A stretch of DNA of 64,000 nt. Origin: Abelmoschus esculentus. Its lineage: Eukaryota; Streptophyta; Magnoliopsida; Malvales; Malvaceae. How positions within the stretch are numbered: position 1 is the first letter of the stretch; each line of letters starts with the position of its first letter. This document shows, one piece after another, positions 24,374 to 36,010 of this stretch. The stretch lies in contig JAUCBN010000026.1 of NCBI GenBank assembly GCA_035048815.1, positions 15,759,001 to 15,823,000 on the forward strand. The letters run 5' to 3'. The notes below the pieces were generated by a model. It was not told the DNA's origin. It saw only the letters and a program-made list of their open reading frames with translations, and did no database searches. Made by a program: the position numbers and the translations under genes.

Positions 24374-26058
24374 TTAAACGTGGACCGGTGTGGAGCTTTG
24401 GGGAGTCGGAACTGATGAAACCTCGTTACCGACCCGTTTCCCACGTTCGGATCGGCTGTTTTCAGCAAACTTGACGCTTCCTTCATGCAAGCCCTTTTGT
24501 TTCTCATCTTCACTCCATTCCGACATGTAATAGTGCTCTTCAGTGGATTTTACAGGGTCTTTCGAAGGAGGAAGGAACATGCTTCCCCACTGAGGGAAGT
24601 GCAGAAACGCAACGGGAATAGTGCAGACAACTGCCATGGCACCCATCAATGAAAGACCTGTGGCCGTTGAGAATCTCGAGCTAGAGAAAAACACTAACTG
24701 AGTTAAACCCGACCCGAAGTTTCCCCCGGCACCGGTGAGACCTGATATTAGTCCTAACGATCGACGTGAAACAAACGGGACGACCCCAAAGGTTGCACCG
24801 CATGCAGCTTGGGTCCCGAGAGAGAAAAGGATCATTGCTAAGATGGCGATGGGGAGTGAATCGGCTTGGCCGAGCCAGATGCAGAAGGCACCTCCTAGTG
24901 TTTGGAAGAACCAAAGGATCCATAACCTGCCTCTCATCCCAAACATTCTGGCTGCTACATCGGAGGCGTAGCCGCCGAAGGGACGAGCAAAGAAGTTGGC
25001 CATGCCGAAGCTAGCAGCTATAGTCCCAGCAGTGTGGAGTTCAAGATTGAATCTGTCATAAAAGTATCCTGAGATGACATTGTTAATAGTCAATTCAATG
25101 CCCATTGAGAACCCATAAAGGAGAAAAAAGATCCATGTTCTGTAGTTTGTGACCGCATATCGGAAAACCTGAACAAAGGGAAGCAAATCAGAACCATGTT
25201 GGTCGGAATCAGGTCATTTTGTGATAGATCATATTGCAAAGTTCAAAGAAACCTTACCTTGGAGAACTTATCTTTGGAAACTTGACCCTTCTTTTGAAGG
25301 TCACTAAGGTTTCCATCAGGCAAGTCTTGGCCTAGGGTTAGGACCAGGATGCCCATAATGACATGAAACCAGCCAGGGATGAAAAAGGCAATCCTCCATG
25401 CAGTGAAAGGGGTTGCACCAGCCAGCTTGATCAAATTAAAAGCTAAGGGCATCAAGAGCTGAGTGACCCCTCCACCCATGTCACCCCATCCACCGGCACA
25501 TCCATTCACAAGCCCTATGATCTTGCCATTGAACATTATTGTCGTCCAGTACTGACACGAAACGAATGTCGCCAGGCAAAAACCAATCATGAACCGAACC
25601 GCTAGGTAGCTCTGTGCGTCCGAAACAAAAGACATGCAGAAAACAGTTGGGGCTGATAGCAACAGAAGAAACGCAGTCCCATATCTTGGACCAATTAGAT
25701 CGCAGACTGCACCCATAACCAGCCTGGATAATATACTTCCAGAAACAGAAGCAACCCCGGCATTACCGATATCTGCTTGTTTTAAATCGAGATTATCTCG
25801 AATGACAGGGACAAGGGGCGCAGCAGCAAAAGTAGATATGAAACAAGTGAAAAATGAGATCCAAGCAAGGTGAAAGGTTCTCATATGAGGCTTAGCGAAT
25901 GATAATACTTTAAAAGCTGTGGCCCTATGCTCTGAATCAACAGGTAGTGCAAATTTTGCCATGCTGCTCTCAGTTGACGCAACTGAGAAGGCAAAAGTTT
26001 GCTCTCTGCCCGTTACTCCATGCCTAGAAGTCCCAATAGAACCTTCATTTTCACCCAT
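24374..26058 (-). CDS. NRT2: High-affinity nitrate transporter NRT2, copy 1 (two exons)
   Basis: Two exons, 26058-25258 and 25168-24374, encode 531 residues, the normal NRT2 length. This is a plasma-membrane proton-coupled nitrate importer of the major facilitator (nitrate-nitrite porter) family and usually works with NAR2/NRT3. Visible landmarks: a hydrophilic N-terminus, the MFS loop motif GAVCDLIGPRYG (about residues 127-138), the nitrate signature AGGWGDMGGG in the fifth-helix region, the second signature GLTGAGGNFGSGLTQ in the C-terminal half, and a hydrophilic C-terminal tail with SRSERGKR. ATG 26058 is preferred over 26184 because the upstream extension contains the TATA region and is unlike NRT2 N-termini. 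The intron is 89 bp and phase 0. Unlike its tandem partner at 36-38 kb, it has no second intron at YFYDR/F. About 9.9 kb separates the two genes. Confidence 0.95.
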
Positions 26059-26150
26059 TTTCTTTTTCTGTGTATTCAAAGAAAGTACTTCCCAAAGTAT
26101 TTGCTTTGATGTTGCTTGAATGACTGTATTGGATTTGGGGGAGGCTATGG

Positions 26151-26160
26151 TATTTATAAC
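26151..26160 (-). promoter_or_regulatory. TATA box of NRT2 copy 1
   Basis: The minus strand reads GTTATAAATA, 93-102 bp upstream of the ATG at 26058, implying a 5' leader of roughly 65 nt. The second NRT2 gene has the same TATAAATA at a comparable distance, so core promoter layout is conserved between the copies. Confidence 0.65.
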
Positions 26161-26920
26161 TGAGCTAACCCAAGGAACCAGCACATGGTGGGTATTGGTC
26201 GATTAGAATAATGCACTTAAAAAACAATAAAATAAATTAAAATTTTTTAAATAAAATTATGAATTTAAATTTTGAAAAACTATTTCAAAAAATATGATTA
26301 TTTACATCATAATCTTCTTTTCGATAGAAGTGTATATAATTATGTTTAGAACTTGAAATATTATATTTCAGCTGAGGTGTTAGAGAGGCATTATTGGTCG
26401 GTCTCCTTGGTAGTCATAGCCATGGTTAGGCCAACCATCAAAGTTTGACCTTGAAATAATTTGCGGTCCGAGAGGTAAAATTAATGGAGTTTGTTCTATT
26501 GGTATCCTTTTAGGTAAGTTATGCTAGATTTTATCAAGTTTGGAAAAGAAAATATTTATATAAAAATAGGTCAATCATAAAAAAAAATAATAATGATATT
26601 AGTTTCAGCAATAATTTTTGAAAAATTTTTAAGTATTAAAAAATTTTTTAGTGACATTAAAATAAGCCGTTATTGAACTAAAAAAGTATCATAAAAGATC
26701 TATTTTATTGTATGAATTGTTTTCTAAATATGTGTAGTATTTTGTTTTATACAAGTTTTTTTAATAAATAATATCACTAAAATATAATGATATTCAATTA
26801 AAACATAACATGTGACTTGTTTCTAATTTTAATTTAGATTTTGTTTAAAGAAAAAAAAAACACTATTGAAAAAAATTATGTTTTTCCGAAACAACTCAAA
26901 ATTCATAAATTTTGCCCCTA

Positions 26921-27132
26921 GAAAATTTATTAGGTGAACCTTGTTCACCATATCATCAATGGTTTCAATTAATCAAGATTGTTCATTTTAATTTTTTCAA
27001 GATAAACCATCACTTCTTTCTAATATGTAATTAATGGGTGAACAGTTATTAGGTAGTTATTTAAAGATAAACGATCTTAATTGCTTGGACCATAGATGAC
27101 GTGATAAACATAATTTACCTAATAATCTCTCC
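26921..27132. mobile_element. MITE, ATTATTAGGTGAA terminal-repeat family, copy 2
   Basis: A 212-bp relative of the element at 2,868, with TTATTAGGTGAACCTTGTTCA at the left and TTTACCTAATAATCTCTCC at the right. It is flanked by TTGCCCCTA (26912-26920) and TTGCCCCTG (27133-27141), a 9-bp target duplication with one difference. It lies about 0.75 kb upstream of the NRT2 copy 1 TATA box. Confidence 0.72.
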
Positions 27133-28354
27133 TTGCCCCTGCCCTCCATCTATCATCATCCCACCACAACAACAATGAGGGGTCTCGTTCTTTTGATGCA
27201 TGAGATGCAAGGCTCAATTCTTCGTTCTTTATTTGTCGTTCGATCAAAATTTTTACATTTAATATTCGTAATAAAAAATAAAAATTTATTAATCAATTTA
27301 AAATTTATTAAATACAAATAAATATTATCATCGTCGATAAAAAAATAAACATCATTAATACTCAGATAAATATACATATAGTAATAATTACACATTGAGA
27401 AATTGATTTTATCAACTCTCAACCATGACCTATTTTTGCATGCACTTATCAATATGAGGAAACTTATAAGTTTAAATCAGGGATAGTTCAGTAAGGTAAT
27501 CAAATAAACATCAAATGAAGATGTGGCATTAATTCTAATCTAAAAATATAGTTTACAATAATAGAGAAAACATGTTAGAAAATAAAAAAAATATTATTAA
27601 AATAATTTTGTAAAAGTTATATATAAACACGAATAAGTGGTAATATTTTTTTATAAATTTAAATCAACAATTTCTCATCTTTCTCCATTTTTATTTGATC
27701 AAATATTCAAAGGAAAATGATATTACGTCATTCTGTAGTCATAATAAAAAGTCAATAGTTAGATAAAAACAAGACACTGTGACATTTGAAATTAAATAAA
27801 AATAGAGAAAGATATTTATGAATTTAATATTATAGGAAAGAAACAATAAAATAAAACGTGTGATGAAAAAGAACAGACTAGCAATAACTGGGAGATGATT
27901 GAAAAGTCAAACAATGAGGTCTTGTTTATGTAGATTTAGTGACGGTTTTAAAAACGGTGAAAAATAGTTATATTACATAAAAAAATATATATATAAATTT
28001 CGATAAATATTTTATGTATTGAAATTTTTATATTTTTTAAAAAATTTAATATAATAAAATTTTTATATTTTTTATAAAGATTTCGATATATATTAAAAAA
28101 ATATATCAGAATTTTTATAAAAATGATATAAACGTTAAAATTCGTTTTTTTTTAATTCATTAAACCCAAAATTACTGTAAAACAACACCACGTTAGAGTT
28201 TTTAAAAACTTGGATTATTCTGTTTAAAACTCCCAACTGCTCCGGACTTTGTTCCCTTAGATTTCTTTTAATACAAGATAGATTTCGGGTATATACGACG
28301 GGATGGGTGTTGCCGGGGATCATAGCGTTGAACCACGGCAAGTTCAATGCTTAG

Positions 28355-28765
28355 GGTTGGGACGAGCGTTCGATCGAGTCGAGTTTAAAAATTTTAAGTT
28401 ATTCAAGTTGATGAATCTAATTTTATCATTTAAATTTTTATTTAAATTTTTTTCGAGTTGAATCGAATTTTTGAGTTCTTATAAAAATTAATTATAATTA
28501 TTTATTATATTATAATATAATTTGATTGTAATTTAAACAATTTTTACTAATTATATAAGATATACATATATTTTTATATACCAGTATATATATATCATAA
28601 AAATTAAAGTATTCTTCTCAAACTTATTTTTTATGTTGAATCATGTTTATAAAATTTTAAATTGAGTCAAAACGAGTTGAGCATTTTCGTCTCGAGTCGA
28701 ATCATATTATTTATTTTTTCGAAACGATTCGAGTTTTACTCAATTCTGACTCAGGGCGTAGATAA
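28355..28765. repeat. Degenerate hAT-type MITE (ACTCGACTCGA family)
   Basis: Both ends are rich in GAGTCGAGTT / CGAGTCGAATC-type repeats in opposite orientation, as in the intact element at 30,849-31,316, with an AT-rich middle. The termini (GGGTTGGGACGAGCG and TGACTCAGGGCG) are eroded and I found no target duplication. The short minus-strand reading frame at 28,135-28,347 just upstream is not recognised. Confidence 0.4.
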
Positions 28766-29033
28766 GCTCAAGAACCCTGATGGTGGTGGTAATTAGGTTA
28801 CGGTTTTAACAATTTTGACTACTTAATTTTATTACTAAAATATAGGTCAAATTGTGTAAAATTAAAGATACAAGGTCTAGAACGCAATTTTTGCGAAGGA
28901 GAGGAACTAAAACCAAAAGTTGTCCCTAAATCTATGAGACAAAAAATAATAATGCATATAAAACGTATGAAATCCAAGATGATGTAGCAAATTTGTACGG
29001 GTTTGAAAACATGAGCAAATGTGGAAAATGAAA

Positions 29034-30403
29034 GGGTAAACAACAACATTGGTCACTAAACTATCTTTGATTTTATATTTTGATCATCAAACTTTTATTT
29101 TTAGTAAAATTATCATTAATATTATGTGTTTTCAAATTTTGATCACTAATATTACTTTTTTTCACTCTATTTTTGTCAATAATCCACTGTTTTTGTCCTT
29201 ATATAAGTTTTATAACGACAGGTGATCAAAATAAAAAAGGCATAAAGATAATTTTAACCCTTAAAGTTTATAGTTTTTGTCGTTTTGGCCCTTATTCTTT
29301 TTTTTGGGATAAATTTAGCCCTTAACCTATATCTTTTTGACAAATAGCTTATTTTTTAACTAGTTTGATGACTGGACCGTTAAAAATTTAACGATGATAT
29401 ATATATATGGAATATAATTTTAAATGAAATGAAATGTAACCTATCAAATACATATATATATATGGAATATAATTTTATTTTAATATAAAAATATAAAACA
29501 ATTAAAATTTAAATAAAATATTAAAATTTAATTAATTCTAAAATAAAATATTATTAAATATTCTTAACCTTAACTACGATAAAATCAAAATCTTATCCGA
29601 ATTGTGTTTATATTTTTTATTATATTTTAAAATTAAAAAATAAATAACATATTTTTTAAAATTTCTACATAATTATTGTGACACAATTGTCTCATGGAAA
29701 CCTTTTTTTCTTGTAAATTTGGTTTATTGTATGTAATATTTAAGATTAAATGTGATGGATTTTGTATTATTTAAATTATTATCTAGAATTTGACATTTAA
29801 AATATTTGTTATATAATAAAAAATGAAATATTATATTAGTTTATGATATTTTATTTATATAATATTATTCCCGTTATTTTTTTATTTGTTCATACATCTC
29901 AAATAAAAAATAATTACAATACACCATGATTACAAATTCTAAAATAAAAATATAAACATAATTTGAATAAAATTTTGATTTTATCTTAGTTAGTATTAAG
30001 AATGTTTAATAATATTTTATTTTAGAATTAATTAATTTTTAATATTTTATTTGAATTTTAATTGTTTTATATTTTTATATTAGAATAAAATTATATTCCA
30101 TATATATATATATGTGTGTGTGTATTTGATAGGTTACATTCCATTTCATTTAAAATTATATTTCATATATATATCATCGTTAAATTTTTAACGGTCCAGT
30201 CAACAATCTAGTTAAAAAATAAGTTATTTGTCAAAAAGATATAGGTTAAGGGTTAAATTTATTCCAAAAAAAAGTAAGGGCCAAAACGATAAAAACTATA
30301 AACGTTAAGGGTTAAAATTATCTTTATGCCAATAAAAAACAATAATTCCGTGACCAAAATAAAAACCTGAAAATATTTTAATGACTAATTGTGTTGTTTA
30401 CCC
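29034..30403. mobile_element. Outer foldback element (GGGTAAACAAC ends), split by a nested element
   Basis: The left end GGGTAAACAACAACATTGG and the complement of the right end (GGGTAAACAACACAATTAG) form terminal inverted repeats. The element is interrupted at 29,239-30,330 by a second complete element that duplicated 9 bp of it, so the outer sequence alone would be about 270 bp. No outer target duplication was recognised. Confidence 0.6.
29239..30330. mobile_element. Long-armed MULE-type foldback element, nested
   Basis: The element begins GGCATAAAGATAATTTTAACCC and ends with its exact complement. The inverted arms run about 375-400 bp each (left 29,239 to about 29,615; right about 29,940-30,330) with few differences, around a central AT-rich spacer. 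An exact 9-bp direct repeat AATAAAAAA flanks it (29230-29238 and 30331-30339), the Mutator-like target size. It has no coding capacity. Such long arms would form a near-complete hairpin if transcribed. Confidence 0.85.
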
Positions 30404-30848
30404 TTGACTTCATTTTTAATCAACTTGTGTGGTTTTGCTTGATCATGCATCACAATGTACGGACATGAATGTACGTCCGTGGTTGTTGACTTTGTACTTT
30501 ATAATTTCGTATTAATCACCCAACCGTCTGTACCTACAGATTCTTAGCTATAGAATTAGTATGGTTTTTAAAGATATATAATATTAATTATCGATACACG
30601 CATTTTACGCGTATAGAGTAATTTTTTTACATTTTCTTGCAAGTGTCACGATTAAGGGGATTAAAATTTTAACTCAGATTAAAAGAATTGAATCTTTTAT
30701 TTGATGTAAAAAGTCAACTTAATTATAGTTTTTAAATGAAATTTGAGTTATAAGAAGAGAATTCAAAAAACTCTATTTTTAATAATTGTTGGATTAATTT
30801 TTAAGTTTAAATTAAGTCTTTCAATTTTGTCTTGTATATATCACATAT

Positions 30849-31316
30849 TAGGGGTGAGCAAAACTCGACTCGAACAAATCAAATAACTCGATTCAAAGTA
30901 AAAATATTTGACTCGTTTTGACTCGATTCGAAATTTCGTAGACTCGACTCGATTTTTTTTAAAATAAAGTTCATGTTGTAAAATGGAAATTCAAATAACC
31001 TAAAATTTTTAGTAATTAAAGGATTGATTTATAAGTTTGAGACGAGTCTCTAAATTTTTTATGATATATATTGATATATAAAAATATAAAGAAATATTAC
31101 TATATATGAAAAAATATATAATGATTAGAGAAACTTGTTTAAAACGGAATCAAATTATACTATAACATGATAAATAATTATAATTAAATATTTATAAGAA
31201 TTTGAAAACTCGACTCGAACCGAAAAAATCAACTAAAGTTTGAGTTATAAAATATGACTCGTCAACTCGAATAACTCAAATTTTTTTGACTCAACTTGAT
31301 CGAAAACTTATCCCTA
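30849..31316. mobile_element. hAT-type MITE, intact
   Basis: A 468-bp element begins TAGGGGTGAGCAAAACTCG and ends CGAAAACTTATCCCTA, an imperfect terminal inverted repeat. An exact 8-bp direct repeat TCACATAT flanks it (30841-30848 and 31317-31324), the hAT signature. Sub-terminal ACTCGACTCGA repeats occur in both orientations. Confidence 0.82.
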
Positions 31317-31559
31317 TCACATATAAAAATATGAAGATATATATCACTTATAAAATTCATTCAAATTAGAATCAAATAATACCATAATATTATAAATATT
31401 TATAATTAAATTTAAATAAAAACTCTAATAACTTAAGAAAAATTTTAAATAAATTTTGAATTATAAAATATGATTACTCAAAATCTTTAACTCGTGATTT
31501 AAATATTTTCAATTTTCTTTTGATATTAATACTTTCATGTTTGTATAATTAATTACTCT

Positions 31560-31890
31560 AATTTCAAACCAGATTGAACCAACCCAAAATACAAGCCATC
31601 TTGCTTCAGCACGGCCTCCGGCCGAACCATGTCATCGTCAATACCACCGCCACCTTTGTCGCTGACTTCACCCTGGCTCACGCCTTGCATCCCGGGCACC
31701 CACCGTGCTCTAACAGTTTCTTTAATTTAATAGTGATGGACCGTACAAATCATCCTAAAATATACCGTACATTTATTTATATATAACGAACCGTACTAAT
31801 CACGGTGTTGTTTTTTCTCCTATTTTAATAATGGCCGTCATCGTCTTCCTAACAAACAATTACAAAAACAAGCGAGCCTACGTGCTAATG
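31560..31890. repeat. Tandem duplication, non-coding part, copy B (3' of the second NRT2)
   Basis: It is homologous to 22,745-23,065 in the same orientation. Shared features are the CACGCCTTGC and CCACCGTGCTCT segments, then ACCGTAC motifs (here at 31740, 31764 and 31790; in copy A at 22945 and 22969) separated by TATA-like AT runs. A plus-strand frame of 70 codons (31,574-31,786) shares scattered residues with copy A in the matching frame (HG, AD, HAL, PPCS), but copy A does not keep an ATG there and I recognise no protein. It may be a gene remnant or an old promoter block. Confidence 0.5.
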
Positions 31891-31910
31891 ACGTGGACAA
31901 TCCAAAAAAC

Positions 31911-32110
31911 GAAAAATTATATCATGGGTCAGTCCCATCACGTGTTCATGAGACCGACCAATGATAACTACCCACTTCATTAACTTTTCCATGTCATATT
32001 TTTTTTTCAAGTGAATCTTCACTTTAAAAATTAAAAAATAATGAGTGGATGATTATCATTGATCGGTCCCATGGATGACGTGGTGGGACAGACCCATGAT
32101 ATAATTTCTC
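31911..32110. mobile_element. MITE with ATTATATCATGGGTC ends
   Basis: The terminal inverted repeats are long: AAATTATATCATGGGTCAGT at the left and the complement of ACAGACCCATGATATAATTT at the right, extending inwards with a matching GATAATCAT/ATGATAACT region. CCAAAAAAC (31902-31910) and CCAAAAAAA (32111-32119) flank it as a probable 9-bp target duplication with one change. The GARAAATTAT tip is like that of the ATTATTAGGTGAA family. Confidence 0.7.
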
Positions 32111-32867
32111 CCAAAAAAAACATTAATATTGTAATGAAAATCAACAGATACATTTAAATAAAATAAATACTTGTTTCAAATATTAATTAAAGAACGAATA
32201 TTCATTTGTTTCCTTAATAAGTGAAATCTAGGCCGTAGATGAAGAGCATTTTACTAATTGTTTGTCAAATATTTATGTAAGGTTGGTTTATTAAGTTAAA
32301 TAAATAAATATAAATAGAATATTTATGTTTATTTAATAAATAAATAAATATAAATATGTATATATTTGGTCTATTTAAGTTTGTTTACCCAACATCAGGA
32401 CCATCCTGATTCCCTGGACACCCGTTTTCATGGACCCCATAGAAGTTCAAAAGGTTTTGAATATGCAAAAATTTAGTAGGGTAAAATGCAACTTTTAAAA
32501 AACATAATGCTAAATTTAAGAAATTTTAATAAAAAGGATGACTTATATATTTATTTGTCAAATCTTATAAATTCCAAGATTTCTCGTTGAGTCCAGTTAT
32601 TGAAAACTGGCAAAGAAGTAATTGCTTAAAAAGTTAACAAATGGTATTATAATTGAGTGGTGATCTTAAAAGAGTGTTAAATATTTTTGTTAACGTTATA
32701 TGAACGTATAAGAACGAACGTGAACATAAATATTTTTAAAATAAAATAAATATTAATAAAATATAAATACTTTTAAAAATAAATAAATGAACATAAATAA
32801 AATTTTATTCATTTAAATTTATACCCCTAATTTTTATATCGATGAGTTATGTTATAAGTCATTTTTG

Positions 32868-33080
32868 TCATGTATTCTATAAAAGTAACCAATTAAATAT
32901 ATTTATTTTATTGATTTTTTATATCACACGTATTAATATTAAATGAATTTTTATTAATATTTACTGTAAAATAAATTTAAAAAATAAATTTTATTTTCAC
33001 TTGATAAAAATAAAATAAAAAATTAATAAAGTGGATGCATTTAATTGATTGATCTCATAAATAATGTGACTATATGATCA
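32868..33080. repeat. Degenerate MITE (AATTAAATATATTTATTTTATT family)
   Basis: The left part (AACCAATTAAATATATTTAT) and the complement of the right part (around GCATTTAATTGATTGATCTC) form inverted repeats with an AT-rich middle. A close relative lies at 46,700-46,885. No clear target duplication. Confidence 0.4.
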
Positions 33081-33268
33081 GTCTTGGCTGTGAGGGGAGC
33101 ACCCCGAGAAGCCTCTTAGGGCCCAATCAACCTAGGGCTCCTAAATTTAATTATTTAATTTTTATTTTTATAATTTATTAAATAAATTTAATGATTAAAA
33201 TTAATATTTTTAGACATATAATAAATAAATCTAACAATAAAAATCAAAATTTTAAAATATTAAATTAA

Positions 33269-34825
33269 GGGTAAATTATCCCAGTGATCACCCAACTATT
33301 TGGGGATACCTATTTTAGCCATCCAACTAAAGAACTCGTCAATCAAGTCACCCAACTTTGAAACCTACCTATTTGAGCCACCGCCGTTAAAATTTAACAG
33401 AAAAAATTGACGATGATAACATGACCGTTAATTAAAATCTGTAAAATTACACATTTAATCTTTATAATTTATTTATTATTTTAATTTAATCATAATTTTA
33501 AATTAATAAATAAAATTAATTATTCTATTTGGGGATACCTATTTTAGCCATCCAATTAAAGAACTCGTCAATCAAGTCACCCAACTTTGAAACCTACCTA
33601 TTTGAGCCACCGCCGTTAAAATTTAACAGAAAAAATTGACGATGATAACATGACCGTTAATTAAAATCTGTAAAATTATACATTTAATCTTTATAATTTA
33701 TTTATTATTTTAATTTAATCATAATTTTAAATTAATAAATAAAATTAATTATTCAATCCGGTGATGACACGTGTCACCACCGAATTAAAGAGAAAGAATG
33801 AAAGAAATAAAAGGTTAAGGCTGCCATTGTAGGGATTTGAACCCGTGCCTCTTTGCTTATAAAGCAAGAGCTGAAAAACTGCACTAAAGTAGGTTTTGTG
33901 ACATAAATTCTGAAAATATATTATTAAACGTTTATTGTTTTAGTAAAATCTAAAAATTATTAAAGGAATTAATAAGATTCCTATTCGACTAATATTTAAA
34001 TATTTATTATTTTAATTAAAATATTTGAATATTTTTATTTAATATTAAAATATTTGAATATTTAATGTTAGAATATTCTAATTTAAGTCAAAATATTTAA
34101 AAATTTAATAAGTTTAATTTGAATATTAAATAAATGAATAATTTAATTTAAATATTCAAATATTTTAATTCGAATCATATTAATTAAAAACATTTAAATA
34201 CTTAATATTTGAATATTCAATATATAAATATTTAATTATTTTGATTTATTTATTATATATTTTAATATTTTAATTTTAAATATTTAATATTTTAATTCAA
34301 ATATTATTCGATTTGAAATTTTAAATAACACTTTTTTCGAATATTTCTATTCGTATATTTAATATCAACTATGTTTTTATTTTTTATTAAAATTTTATTC
34401 GAACCCTTTAAAATTGTATTCATCTATGTGTACAACTCTGGGTCCATGTTTTCATCCAAAAATATTAATCTATTGTATTCGAACCCAATTAATTGGGTTG
34501 TCACTAGGTAGTTTACCTTAAATATATTATGCTACGATAATATTTCATGAATAAGAGCTTGGCCCAGTGGTTAGCATGCTCGTGTTATCACCGGATTAGA
34601 TGATTAATTTATTTATTAATTTAAAATTATGATTAAATTAAAATAATAACTAAATTAGAGGGATTAAATGTGTAATTTTATAGATTTTAATTAACAGTCA
34701 CGTTATCACCATTAACTTTTTTTGTTAAATTTTAACGACAGTGGTGACCTGATTGACGAATTCTTTAGTTGGATGGCCAAAATAGGTTTCTCCAATTAGT
34801 TAGGTGGTCACTGGGTAGTTTACCC
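33269..34825. mobile_element. MULE-type foldback element with duplicated terminal repeat
   Basis: This 1,557-bp element starts GGGTAAATTATCCCAGTGATC and ends CACTGGGTAGTTTACCC. It is flanked by an exact 9-bp direct repeat TTAAATTAA (33260-33268 and 34826-34834), the Mutator-like signature. The terminal inverted repeat is about 230 bp. On the left most of it is tandemly duplicated as two near-identical 229-bp copies (33,296-33,524 and 33,525-33,753). Just inside the left arm, 33,820-33,905 (minus) resembles the 3' half of a tRNA (CACGGGTTCAAATCCC B-box). Just inside the right arm, 34,555-34,590 (plus) resembles the 5' half (TTGGCCCAGTGGTTAGCATG A-box). No transposase. Confidence 0.85.
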
Positions 34826-35109
34826 TTAAATTAATTATTTAAACAAATGAGATGAATAAAAAATTATTGTTATTTTCATGTCTAATACTAAAAAAATAAA
34901 TTTTAAGACTTAACCATAAATTCTAAATCACAAATTCTAAACTCTACATCAATACCTTAAATGTTAATCTTAATCGTAATTAACTCTAAACTAATTTTTT
35001 ATTGTTAGTGCATAAATAAGACAAAAAAAAATAAAAAAAAATTATTTATAATAAAAATATGTGATCGTTATATAAAAAATCGATTTTAGTTTTCGAGACC
35101 ATCCTGGGT

Positions 35110-35285
35110 ATTACGACGATACATTTTTTACATTGTTTCCTATCAATTCTGTAGCAGACAAGTTGGCCGTTTATGGTCGTGGCGCTCAGATTGGATAACT
35201 GATTTACAATGAACCACCTGCTAATGCTATGGTAGCTACGCTGCTGCTTCAGGATTTACAGCATATTAGTTTCGATTGAGAACAC
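35110..35285 (+). pseudogene. Possible RNase H-like retroelement remnant
   Basis: A plus-strand frame reads SVADKLAVYGRGAQIG, a stop, then NEPPANAMVATLLLQDL. The combination of an ADxLAxxG motif followed by a PP-rich tail resembles the C-terminal end of RNase H domains in plant LINE-type elements. It contains in-frame stops and no upstream reverse transcriptase is seen. The assignment is tentative. The remainder of 34,850-35,900 is intergenic, with a 14-base C run at 35412-35425. Confidence 0.3.
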
Positions 35286-36010
35286 TGACGGGAACAGTAA
35301 CTCTCCTTTCTCCACTCTATTCTTCATTAATCCCAGTTCAATCCTTTTTAATCTCAATTGCAGCCTTATAATCCCATACGTGGGACGAATACCCATTTTT
35401 GAAATCACCCACCCCCCCCCCCCCCGGCCCGAATCTCCTCACATATACCTGGGCAGAATGGTTTATGTCACCCCTCGGAATTAAGTATATATCTGCCCTG
35501 TGTACCCTTCAAAACAACGTTTTCTGCACAGAGTCCTGGTTTTAATTAAGGAGCACTTGCAACCTTTTGTTGTTACTTCCTGTTGATGTTTAAAATGTCA
35601 GATATTGAACGAAAAAGTAAAGATGAATAAGAGAACAACGATAGACATGATAATATGATTTATTCATTTTGATGTCGACGGAAAATTATGATGAAGATAA
35701 TAAAAACTGTTGCGAAGATTTTGAGTTTAGAGATTTAATCTTCCTTTTTATTTTGGAATAAAATATATATTTATTAATTATGTAAATTAAAATTTTTGAT
35801 TTATTGGATTTAAGTTCAGCATAAAAATCAACTATTTGAATTTATTAAATTCAAATCCAAATTAGACCCCTTAAAATGAGCAGAAAAGTTTAAAACACGA
35901 ATTTATACAATGTTCAACATAAAAGCAGGCTTACTCGTCCAGAGTGTTGATTATTGAATACAGGCTTTGCAGGATAAATTTGTAAGTTGAAACATTTCCT
36001 CTTGTAGAGA

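Noticed and set aside
24681..25014. Several frames of 78-82 codons opposite or beside NRT2 copy 1
   Set aside because: They are out-of-frame or antisense shadows of the long NRT2 coding exon; similar shadows occur at 36.1-36.6 and 37.5-37.9 kb.
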